A DNA stretch of 6,869 nucleotides from Actinomycetota bacterium (GCA_027296205.1 JAPUJM010000009.1:1-6869); one strand, 5' to 3'; positions 1 through 5,915 are shown, numbered from the stretch's first letter. Notes: a model not told the origin generated them from the sequence alone. Translations and numbers: made by a program.

Positions 1-62
1 TCGAGAAAACCTGGATTGAGTCGCACGTGGATCGTTGGATCGAGATCTACCAATCCAGCTGA
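1..62 (+). CDS. 3' end of an unidentified gene, possibly a glycosyltransferase
   Basis: Only the last 19 codons and a TGA stop (60-62) are present, in the frame that begins at base 3. The tail reads EKTWIESHVDRWIEIYQSS. A tryptophan followed by an amphipathic helix ending in I/L-Y a few residues before the stop is common at the C-terminus of GT-B glycosyltransferases (family 4 type), but this is too little for a firm call. The gene converges on the small minus-strand gene that ends at 119, with 56 bp between the two stops. The other two plus-strand frames give less protein-like text here. Confidence 0.4.
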   Translation, partial: EKTWIESHVDRWIEIYQSS

Positions 63-93
63 GGCGGAAGATTCGAGCCATCACCGGCATGTT

Positions 94-113
94 GGGTGAG
101 GGCGCCCTCGCCC
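94..113. terminator. GC-rich hairpin between convergent genes
   Basis: Positions 98-109 are a perfect palindrome (GAGGGCGCCCTC). Flanking bases 94-97 and 110-113 extend the stem with one G-U pair, giving about eight pairs around a four-base loop. It sits between the plus-strand stop at 62 and the minus-strand stop at 119, where a shared terminator is expected. There is no T-run on either side, so if it ends transcription it does so by stem strength alone, as suggested for many high-GC actinobacterial hairpins. Confidence 0.4.
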
Positions 114-118
114 CGAAC

Positions 119-568
119 TCAGCGTCTCCGGAACCGCCCCCGTCTTTTCTGCTTCTTGCCCGGTGACGAAGAGGGAACTTGGCTCTGAATGTCTTCGAGC
201 TCCGCTGCTCGAGCCTCAGCGGCCAACAGCAATTCGTCGAACCGAGCGAGCTCCGAGTCGCCGAGAAAGCTCGAGTCGATTTTGCGAAGGAGACCTTTGG
301 CCAAGGAGATGTCGAGTCCATCGAGGGCGGTCTTGACGGCGTCAAGCTTGTCCTGCGCCTTCTCGTTCTGCCGATCGCGCCAGATGCGCGCCCCCTGCAG
401 ATGCAGATTGGCGTCACGGGTGGCAGTGTCGGGAAGAAGGTCGAGCAGCATCACCGTATCCGGGTCGGTGTCAATCGCCAACAGCGCCCGATGATCGTGG
501 GCCCGGGCATCTCGCATGATCTGATCGACGAGGCGCCGTGCCCGCTGCTCGGTAACTTCTTTTGCCAC
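119..568 (-). CDS. Small helical protein with basic tail, function unknown
   Basis: I do not recognise this 149-residue protein. It has no signal peptide and no membrane segment. It looks mostly helical: residues 3-30 are charged and amphipathic, and residues 71-128 form long Leu/Ala/Glu-rich helices. A Ser/Pro linker (about 130-137) leads to a strongly basic tail (KKQKRRGRFRRR, 138-149) that could bind nucleic acid or acidic lipid; this is inference. The start is GTG at 568; no clear Shine-Dalgarno precedes it and no in-frame ATG or GTG lies between it and the kinase stop, so a start further inside (Met18) is possible. It lies 57 bp downstream of the histidine kinase on the same strand and may be co-transcribed with it. 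It is not a response regulator: there is no receiver-domain Asp/Lys pattern. Confidence 0.7.
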   Translation of the reverse strand: MAKEVTEQRARRLVDQIMRDARAHDHRALLAIDTDPDTVMLLDLLPDTATRDANLHLQGARIWRDRQNEKAQDKLDAVKTALDGLDISLAKGLLRKIDSSFLGDSELARFDELLLAAEARAAELEDIQSQVPSSSPGKKQKRRGRFRRR

Positions 569-625
569 CTGTGGAGAATATCGGCAATTGTCAGGTAGTA
601 GCCCGCGCCGACGCGGCCCATGCGA

Positions 626-2545
626 CTATCGAATCTCTTCCCCCCCCACCATCACGGCCCCCTCCGGCGGATTGGGTGACTCGTCGCCATCGTCGTCCTT
701 CGGCGCCATCGGAAGTGTCAGTTGGAATGTCGCGGGCCCGAGGTCGGACCGCAGTGTCAGATCCCCGTCCATCAGACGCGCCAACTGACGTGACACAGCC
801 AGGCCGAGACCTATGGATTGGGGTTCGGCGATCCCCGAATCCCCGCGGTGGTACGGATCAAAGATTCGACGGCGATACTCGTTCGGAATCCCCTCGCCGT
901 TGTCGGAGAAGACAAGCGTGACATCAGGTCCATCCCGATGAGTGGTGATCGTGATCTCATCGCCGCCATAGCGCAGGGCGTTTGTCACAAGATTGCGGAT
1001 GACCTGACGAACCCGGATGGGGTCGGCAAGAGCGCGATGAGTCGGATTGGCGGCGACAAAGATGTCTTTCTCATCCATCGCGAGCCTGGCGGCGAGGACG
1101 TTCTCGATCTCCAGTCCAAGATTGACCGGCTCTTTGGTGACCGTCACCGCGTCGATCTCAGCGCGAGCCGACACCAGGAGATCCTCAACCAGGTCGGATA
1201 CCTCCAGCGACTGCTGCAGAATGAGTTCGACCAGCTCGCTGCCCTCTTCTGAGGAGAGGCGGCCCGGATCGTCCCTGAGCACGGAGGCGAAGCCGACTAC
1301 GGAAGTGAGAGGCGTGCGTATCTCATGACTGACGCTGGCGAGGAAACGGTCCTTCGACTGGACCAATTGCTCGAGCCGGGCATAGGCCTGCTCCCGTTCG
1401 AGGAACGCACCGATCATCGCGGCAATGGTTTTCAGCGCATGAAGATCGGGGTCAGGAGTTGATCCGTCAGAGATGTCATGTGCGATTCCGAGGAACCCCG
1501 CCCACTCACCGCCGACCGAGATGGGCACAGCCAGCGCGAACACTGTGCCCGGCGCCCGGCCGAGAACGACCCCAAGAGTCTCATCGAGCCTGACAGCTTG
1601 ACCGTTGGCCAGCGCGGCCGCCGGCTCGCGATGCTGCAAGTAGGGAATTGTCCAACGAATCAAGGTGGACTGCGAGATCGAGTCCGGGTCTGCCGACACC
1701 TGTCTCACCACCGCAGCCGGACCCGTCTGCCAATCGCCGCTGTTCTCCGCAACAAAGGCAGTATCGGCACCAGTCGCTTCTCTTATCGCTTCGAGGGCTT
1801 CGGTCAGCGCGTCATCATCGGCATGGGAGAGCAGTTGCTGCCCGGCGACGGCCACGGCGGCTTCGCCCTTCAAGCGTTGCTCCGCCGCCTTCTGGCTGCG
1901 CCGAAGCGATCGTGCGAGGACCGCAATCAGGGAAAGCAACAGACCAGTGAAGATTGCGTAAGCGACAGCCGCAACCACCGACTGGTTCACCTCTGGCGGA
2001 ATCGGGAAGAGTGATATCGGTGATAGGGCGAGCACCGTCCAGACAGTTCCGTATGCCATGACCCCGACAGCACGACTTACCGGCAACAGAAGCAGCGGCA
2101 CCGCCATCATGTAGGCGAAGGCCGCTCCGACACCTGCCGGTTGCAGATCGGCGAGGACTATGGCCACACCGATCAGCGTCATATCGAGCAACACCGACCT
2201 GGCCAGGCTCTCCGCGCCACGTCGGCGACGTGAGACGGCGTCAACGAGGGTGACGGCGGCGAGGGCGGCGAGGACGAATCCACCAATCCAGCCCCACCAG
2301 AGACCGAGGGCGACGCAGATCGTCAGAGCGGCGAAAGCGCCCCGAACCCGGAATCCAGACCATGCTGTCGACACCTCCGGAAGCTGCAACACGCTGCCGA
2401 CCCGGTCGTCGTCGGGTGGCCCCCCGTCTCCTGGCGTTTCCTCGGAAACTCCTGGAACCGTTTCGCTCATTTCCAGCATGTTCTCTGACCACTTCCAGTC
2501 CGCAAACTCAGCCCCGACCAATTGGCCATGCCTGATTTCGAACAT
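626..2545 (-). CDS. Membrane sensor histidine kinase with GAF-like domain
   Basis: A 639-residue two-component sensor kinase. Residues 1-65 are acidic and Gly/Pro-rich. About six membrane helices follow: two within 69-104, then about 115-134, 139-156, 158-180 and 188-211. A linker (212-240) and a GAF-like domain (about 241-385) come next. The HisKA domain carries the H-box SHEIRTP (406-412) with phospho-acceptor His407. The ATPase domain has the N-box NLVTNALRYGG (518-528), the G1 box DNGEGI (548-553), an F-box-like IFDPYHRG (561-568) and the G2 box SIGLGLA (577-583). All catalytic motifs are intact, so it should autophosphorylate at the inner membrane face. The signal is unknown; with almost no extracellular loops it may sense within the membrane or through the GAF domain. 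The start is uncertain: the first 25 or so residues have weaker coding character, and ATG at 2479 or 2470 are alternatives. No response regulator is in the window. It lies 69 bp after the GGCT-GNAT gene. Confidence 0.93.
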   Translation of the reverse strand: MFEIRHGQLVGAEFADWKWSENMLEMSETVPGVSEETPGDGGPPDDDRVGSVLQLPEVSTAWSGFRVRGAFAALTICVALGLWWGWIGGFVLAALAAVTLVDAVSRRRRGAESLARSVLLDMTLIGVAIVLADLQPAGVGAAFAYMMAVPLLLLPVSRAVGVMAYGTVWTVLALSPISLFPIPPEVNQSVVAAVAYAIFTGLLLSLIAVLARSLRRSQKAAEQRLKGEAAVAVAGQQLLSHADDDALTEALEAIREATGADTAFVAENSGDWQTGPAAVVRQVSADPDSISQSTLIRWTIPYLQHREPAAALANGQAVRLDETLGVVLGRAPGTVFALAVPISVGGEWAGFLGIAHDISDGSTPDPDLHALKTIAAMIGAFLEREQAYARLEQLVQSKDRFLASVSHEIRTPLTSVVGFASVLRDDPGRLSSEEGSELVELILQQSLEVSDLVEDLLVSARAEIDAVTVTKEPVNLGLEIENVLAARLAMDEKDIFVAANPTHRALADPIRVRQVIRNLVTNALRYGGDEITITTHRDGPDVTLVFSDNGEGIPNEYRRRIFDPYHRGDSGIAEPQSIGLGLAVSRQLARLMDGDLTLRSDLGPATFQLTLPMAPKDDDGDESPNPPEGAVMVGGEEIR

Positions 2546-2586
2546 GCCGAAAAAGGTCAGGGTTCAGCAGTTGATATCGGCACGCA

Positions 2587-2615
2587 GGGGAGCCGTCTTG
2601 ATGAAAGGCTGCCCC
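2587..2615 (-). other. Bulged hairpin at the stop codon of the GGCT-GNAT gene
   Basis: In the minus-strand transcript, GGGG (2615-2612) and AGCC (2610-2607) pair with GGCT (2594-2591) and CCCC (2590-2587), leaving one bulged base (2611) and a 12-base loop. The first G of the stem belongs to the TAG stop. No U-run follows, so this is not a classical terminator. It may partly separate expression of the upstream pair from the kinase, or stabilise a processed 3' end. Function is inferred. Confidence 0.3.
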
Positions 2616-3925
2616 TATTTGCCTCGGAAACCCCACCAACGAACACGTCCGACATCGTCGAATCCGGCAGCCTCATAGAAGGAGATGGCGTCGGAGCGAG
2701 CCTCCTCGGTGATGACACGCGCCATGCGCATCCCGGCGTCCTTCATCTGATTGAGCCCATGATGAATCAGTGCGGTGCCGATGCCCTGCCCCTGAAAGTC
2801 GGGATGGGTGCCAAAGGGCTCGATCTGGGCGACTCCCGAGTTGTCGAGCCACCAGATCATGAACGAGGCGATCCGGCCGTCCGGGGATACCGCAACCAAG
2901 TCCCGATCAGACGCATAGACCGATGAGCGCATGAATGTCAGATAGCGCTCCAGATGCATATCGGATCCCATCGTCGACTTGAAGGCACCATGTGAGGCCT
3001 TGCGTCGATTATCGGCCTCGTGTTCCCCTTCGACATGACGCAACACCCACCCCTCCGGCAACTGCGGCGCCGGCACTTCGACATTGGTCAGGTCCCAGTG
3101 GTACGACCGGTCGGTCTCAACCGGCGTATAACCCTTCGACTCGAGATATGACACCAGCTCGTCGTCGGCGTCCGACACCCAGCCGACCCTGCCTCTGTCG
3201 TCGAGACGACGTTGCGCCCACTCGATCAGGGGCGTCACCGGCTGACCGGGGACGGTGAAGGCATAGATCTCAGGCTCCCTGGAATCGATGACGAGAACTC
3301 CTCGATCGCCCTGGAGCCAGAAAGTGAGATGGTCGGGGTAGCGGGAGTCGCCGTGGAACATCCACCAGGCAAGATCGCCGGGATGGGCCGTGTAGCGATC
3401 TCCGTTGTCGGCCAGGGCGGAAGCCAGAACCTGCTGCATCGCGGGGACGTCGTCGGATGTCACCGGACGAATGTCTCCGGCCAGAGGATCCTTCTCCGGA
3501 ACAACCGCCAGGTGGTCCATCACATACTCATTTGGCAGCCCATGGTGATGAGCCCCCATCAAGACCATCGAGAGATACCAGTCATACGGGTCCCGAGACA
3601 CCGGAGCATCCGCCCATTGATAGGTCAGCACGTCTGCCGATTCACCCGAGGCCCGGGTCACGGTGACCACCACAGGCTGGTAGCCGGGCTCACCCCGATC
3701 CAATGCGGATCGCTCCACCTCGTCGATCTCATAGAGAGCGCCGTGGACCTCGACGCCGTCCCTCTCCTCGATGCTCAGCTTCGCCGAACCGTCCACCGAG
3801 GGCTTCGAGTAGACCGGCGCCCACGCCTCGAGAACGGCCGAGCCGAGCTCCCGTGCCGTGGCGCATCTGCTTCGGAGCTGCGGCGGCCAGAGGTTGGAGC
3901 CATAGGCGAAGTAGAGGAAAGTCAC
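2615..3925 (-). CDS. Gamma-glutamylcyclotransferase-like domain fused to two GNAT acetyltransferase domains
   Basis: A 436-residue three-domain protein. Residues 1-142 are a GGCT/AIG2-like fold: YFAYGSNL (5-12) is the hallmark substrate-binding loop, and Glu79 in LDRGEPGYQP (75-84) fits the catalytic acid of this family, which releases 5-oxoproline from gamma-glutamyl peptides or amines. Residues about 150-280 form a GNAT-like lobe beginning IRPVTSDDV with no clear acetyl-CoA loop. Residues about 290-428 form a second GNAT domain with a good motif A, ending QGQGIGTAL (378-386), and the usual C-terminal pattern of FYEAAGF (416-422). One intact and one degenerate GNAT lobe is the arrangement of mycothiol synthase MshD, but the fused cyclotransferase is not part of MshD and the substrate is unknown. 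The GTG start at 3925 overlaps the dehydratase TGA in a GTGA, which suggests translational coupling. Cytoplasmic; no signal peptide seen. Confidence 0.88.
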   Translation of the reverse strand: MTFLYFAYGSNLWPPQLRSRCATARELGSAVLEAWAPVYSKPSVDGSAKLSIEERDGVEVHGALYEIDEVERSALDRGEPGYQPVVVTVTRASGESADVLTYQWADAPVSRDPYDWYLSMVLMGAHHHGLPNEYVMDHLAVVPEKDPLAGDIRPVTSDDVPAMQQVLASALADNGDRYTAHPGDLAWWMFHGDSRYPDHLTFWLQGDRGVLVIDSREPEIYAFTVPGQPVTPLIEWAQRRLDDRGRVGWVSDADDELVSYLESKGYTPVETDRSYHWDLTNVEVPAPQLPEGWVLRHVEGEHEADNRRKASHGAFKSTMGSDMHLERYLTFMRSSVYASDRDLVAVSPDGRIASFMIWWLDNSGVAQIEPFGTHPDFQGQGIGTALIHHGLNQMKDAGMRMARVITEEARSDAISFYEAAGFDDVGRVRWWGFRGK

Positions 3926-4911
3926 CCCGGTGCGACCAACTCTGCGAGAAGAACGGGGTCAACGCTCCCTCCACTGACCACGCAGACCGAAGATCCTCTT
4001 TCCGAAATGCGCACCTTCAGAGCCGCCGCGAGACCGGCCGCTCCGGCTCCTTCGGTCACCAGCTTGTCGTTCAGCGCCAGTCGCCGCATCGCCGTCTTGA
4101 CCTCGCTCTCGGAGACCAGGACCACCTCGTCGATCAGTTCCCGAAGCATCGGGTACATGTTGTGTGTGATCACCGGAGTCGAGGCTCCCTCGACGACCGT
4201 GTCGTGCCATTCGATCCACACCGGGCCACCGGCATCAAAGGCGGCGGAAAGCGCAGAATTCACCTCGGCTTGAACCGCGTAGACCCGAACAGAGGGCTTG
4301 AGAGCCTTGAGTGCCGCGGCCACACCGGAGAGAAGGGCACCCCCGCCCACCGGCACAAACACCGAGTCGACGTCAGGCAGATCCTGGTGGATCTCGAGCC
4401 CAATCGTCCCGTGCCCGGAAATCATCAGGGGCTCACCCCAAGGATTGAGGTAGCAGTAGGGCTCCTGTCGCCAGCCCTCTTCGAACATATAGAGCATCAG
4501 ATCGGTCATGGACACCTCGACCAGTTCGGTGCCATAAGCCTCGATCGCCCGCCGCTTCCCTTCGTGAAGCGTCTTCGGAACCAGCGAACGTGAAGGCACA
4601 GCCAAATCTCGAGCCATGTAGCCGACGGCCTGGGCCGTGTTGCCGGCGCTGGTAGTCGAAAGCCCTTTGGCCGCCTCAACCTCTGAAAGACTCAGAGCCC
4701 AATTGCCAACGCCTCGCACTTTGAAGGAGCCCACCGGCTGAAGAGTCTCCGGTTTCAGGTAGATGCCGGTGTCGCCCTCATGGCTCACCAATGGCAGAAG
4801 TGGCGTCCTGACAATCGTTCCCTCGAGACGACGTGCCGCCTCCTCGATCGTCTCGAGGGTCGGCAGTTCGACGGGATCGCCGGGCCACCCGGTCGGTCTC
4901 CGTTCGCTCAT
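3922..4911 (-). CDS. PLP-dependent threonine/serine dehydratase-like enzyme
   Basis: A 329-residue fold-type II PLP enzyme of the threonine/serine ammonia-lyase group. Lys64 in GSFKVRG (61-67) is the Schiff-base lysine. SAGNTAQ (88-94) is the Asn loop that holds the cofactor ring, GGGALLSG (189-196) is the phosphate-binding glycine loop, and EGAGAAGLAA (287-296) and SGGSVD (313-318) are the late family motifs. Expected chemistry is deamination of L-threonine or L-serine to a 2-oxoacid and ammonia through an enamine. There is no C-terminal ACT domain, so it should not be feedback-inhibited in the manner of biosynthetic IlvA. The loop has Thr where classical enzymes have His (SAGNHAQ), which places it in a divergent subfamily, so substrate is not certain. 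The ATG at 4911 has only a weak GGGA upstream. Its divergent neighbour is RidA, which hydrolyses the intermediates this chemistry releases; this supports the call. It is the first gene of the minus-strand block. Confidence 0.87.
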   Translation of the reverse strand: MSERRPTGWPGDPVELPTLETIEEAARRLEGTIVRTPLLPLVSHEGDTGIYLKPETLQPVGSFKVRGVGNWALSLSEVEAAKGLSTTSAGNTAQAVGYMARDLAVPSRSLVPKTLHEGKRRAIEAYGTELVEVSMTDLMLYMFEEGWRQEPYCYLNPWGEPLMISGHGTIGLEIHQDLPDVDSVFVPVGGGALLSGVAAALKALKPSVRVYAVQAEVNSALSAAFDAGGPVWIEWHDTVVEGASTPVITHNMYPMLRELIDEVVLVSESEVKTAMRRLALNDKLVTEGAGAAGLAAALKVRISERGSSVCVVSGGSVDPVLLAELVAPG

Positions 4912-4974
4912 CGGGTTCCCGGTCTCAAGTCTCTAGCCTCATCGTTCGGACAGTATCGACCAGGAGGCCAAACC
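4912..4974. promoter_or_regulatory. Divergent promoter region of the dehydratase and ridA genes
   Basis: These 63 bp separate two divergent starts and must hold transcription signals for at least one of them. A -10-like CAGTAT lies at 4951-4956 for ridA; its complement region offers GATACT (4957-4952) for the dehydratase. No convincing -35 box is seen for either. AGGAGG at 4962-4967 is the ridA ribosome site. Shared control of the two genes is likely from the layout, but no operator repeat is visible. Confidence 0.5.
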
Positions 4975-5355
4975 GTGGAGAAGATCGTCGTCGACGGGAT
5001 CGCCCGTCTCCCTTCGTTCAGTCATGCAGTCGTCGCCGGAGACACCATCTATGTATCCGGCTCATTGGGCACCCTTCCCGACTCGATGGAGTTGATCCCG
5101 GGCGGCGCCGGTCCGGAGACGACTCAGACACTCAGCAACATCGAGGCCATCCTTCATGCCAGTGGTGCCTCGATGGAAGATGTCGTGAAGGTCAACGTCT
5201 ACGTTTCGGACATGACAACGTTCAATGAGATGAACCGCGCATATCTCGATGTGTTTGGCGCTTCGCCACCGGCCCGGATCACCGTGGGTGGCGTCGACCT
5301 TGCCCTCGGGGCGGCGGTGGAGATCGACTGCATTGCCTACAAACCGACCGGCTAA
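4975..5355 (+). CDS. ridA: RidA family enamine/imine deaminase
   Basis: A 126-residue YjgF/YER057c/UK114 (RidA) protein of normal family length. RidA trimers hydrolyse 2-aminoacrylate and 2-aminocrotonate, the reactive enamines/imines released by PLP dehydratases, and so protect other PLP enzymes. PPAR (98-101) holds Arg101, matching the substrate-carboxylate Arg105 of E. coli RidA. Glu116 in VEID matches Glu120. The strand IYVSG (25-29) and the segment VKVNVYVSDM (71-80) are typical. The usual N-terminal Tyr (Tyr17 in E. coli) appears to be Phe15 here, in PSFSHAV. GTG at 4975 is chosen because AGGAGG (4962-4967) sits 7 nt upstream and because residues before it do not look like RidA. It diverges from the dehydratase gene. 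Its stop overlaps the stop of the convergent AhpD-like gene by 4 bp. RidA paralogues exist, so the exact substrate is open. Confidence 0.93.
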   Translation: MEKIVVDGIARLPSFSHAVVAGDTIYVSGSLGTLPDSMELIPGGAGPETTQTLSNIEAILHASGASMEDVVKVNVYVSDMTTFNEMNRAYLDVFGASPPARITVGGVDLALGAAVEIDCIAYKPTG

Positions 5356-5903
5356 TCCTCTGGGATCCAGTCCTCCAACGGGATACCGAGACCGTCGGCG
5401 ATCCGGTTGGCGTAGGCGTAGTACCCGGTGACCTCGGCGATGTGAAGGATATCGATGTCGCTGAAGCCGGCCTGACGCATCGCCCCTACATCCGACTCCT
5501 CTACGGATCCCGGATCCTTCGTCAGCTTCGCGGCATACCGCAGCATGGCGAGGCGCTTGTCGGAGAGACCGGCAGATTCGAAGCCTTCCTCGATGCGTCC
5601 CGCCAGATCGTCGTCCCGGAGCAGTCGGCGCAGACCACGCCGATGATGGGTCACTCAGTAGTGACACCCGTTGATCTTGGACACGACAAGGGCAACCATC
5701 TCCCGCTCGACCTTGCGCAAGGTCGCGGTCCCCTTCATGGCCTGCCGGTAAAGAACGTTGTGGGCGTTCATGCTTCCAGCATCGAGAGCATGAATGCGCA
5801 TGATCCAATCCACCCGTCGGAAGGTCCGGTCGGTGACTTCGGATCTCAGGTCATCGAGGCTGACGTCCCAGTCGTCCTCATGTGGTGCATCGATCCAGGG
5901 CAT
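5352..5903 (-). CDS. AhpD/CMD-family peroxidase-like selenoprotein (Sec at in-frame TGA)
   Basis: One continuous frame of 183 residues interrupted only by TGA at 5657-5655, which I read as selenocysteine 83. Residues 1-82 hold the N-terminal half of an uncharacterised peroxidase-related AhpD-like protein: MNAHNVLY (45-52) and VEREMVALVVS (65-75). Residues 84-183 hold the rest: VTHHRRGLRRLL, AKLTKDPGSV (126-134 region) and ANRIADGLGIPLEDW. Family members carry CxxC before xxxH; here it is Cys80-His-Tyr-Sec83-Val-Thr-His-His87. Glu68, Cys80, Sec83 and His87 keep the spacing of Glu118, Cys130, Cys133 and His137 of M. tuberculosis AhpD. Expected role: thiol-dependent peroxide reduction or related redox chemistry in the cytoplasm; the substrate is unknown. 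A SECIS-like hairpin follows the TGA. The ATG at 5903 has no Shine-Dalgarno but a -10-like TAGGTT lies 7 nt upstream, so the mRNA may be leaderless. Alternatives are a broken gene or a TGC/TGT misread as TGA. TGA is a normal stop elsewhere here (the dehydratase ends in TGA), so the code is not globally changed. Confidence 0.85.
5625..5643 (-). promoter_or_regulatory. Bacterial SECIS hairpin
   Basis: In the mRNA, UCGGCG (5643-5638) pairs perfectly with CGCCGA (5630-5625); a U-G pair (5637, 5631) closes a GGUCU loop (5636-5632). GGUCU begins 18 nt after the UGA, inside the usual spacing for bacterial SECIS elements and, from memory, the same loop and distance as in E. coli fdhF. The guanine at the start of the loop is the base SelB is known to need. 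The bulged U found in the fdhF stem is not evident here. It is inside the coding sequence, as bacterial SECIS elements must be. Confidence 0.8.
5655..5657 (-). other. Recoded TGA codon (selenocysteine 83)
   Basis: The codons around it read AAC GGG TGT CAC TAC TGA GTG ACC CAT CAT, giving NGCHY-Sec-VTHH. In Cys-containing relatives this position is the second cysteine of the CxxC redox motif. A single base separates TGA from TGC or TGT, so Sec/Cys exchange at this site is easy in evolution. Confidence 0.82.
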
Positions 5904-5909
5904 AGGACG

Positions 5910-5915
5910 AACCTA
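5910..5915 (-). promoter_or_regulatory. -10-like element for a possible leaderless Sec-AhpD mRNA
   Basis: TAGGTT (fits TAnnnT) ends 7 nt before the ATG at 5903, the spacing expected if transcription begins at the start codon. No ribosome site lies between them. No clear -35 box is seen. Leaderless mRNAs are common in actinobacteria. Confidence 0.35.

Noticed and set aside
450..621. Alternative minus-strand frame starting MGRVGAGYYLTIAD at ATG 621
   Set aside because: It closes after about 57 codons inside the 149-residue gene, and the GTG 568 frame has the better amphipathic, charged protein text. A frameshift joining the two cannot be excluded but nothing supports it.
569..625. Read-through of the kinase TAG into the 149-residue gene, which is in the same frame
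   Set aside because: The 19 intervening codons read as unstructured text (SHGPRRRGLLPDNCRYSPQ) and there is no recoding signal. The shared frame is probably chance.
818..1252. Plus-strand 144-codon frame antisense to the kinase
   Set aside because: It lies opposite the conserved HisKA/ATPase region and has no ribosome site or recognisable domain.
3212..4593. Two long plus-strand open frames antisense to the fusion and the dehydratase
   Set aside because: Both are low-complexity Arg/Pro/Ser/His text opposite genes with intact catalytic motifs; codon structure favours the minus strand.
4780..4974. N-terminal extension of ridA from ATG 4780
   Set aside because: It would overlap the start of the dehydratase gene and add 65 residues unlike any RidA. 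The AGGAGG before GTG 4975 decides the start.
5352..5654. A separate 100-residue gene starting at GTG 5654
   Set aside because: It starts in the middle of the AhpD active-site motif, is in the same frame as the upstream half, and would lack the Cys80 and Glu68 needed for function. It is the second half of the selenoprotein.
5655..5657. TGA read as Trp or Gly through an altered genetic code
   Set aside because: Other genes in the window, such as the dehydratase, end normally at TGA, and the position is Cys in the family, not Trp or Gly.
5062..5808. Long minus-strand frame of about 248 codons across ridA and the AhpD-like gene
   Set aside because: Its Arg/Ser/His-rich text is typical of a shadow frame in high-GC DNA, and it overlaps two genes with clear family matches.
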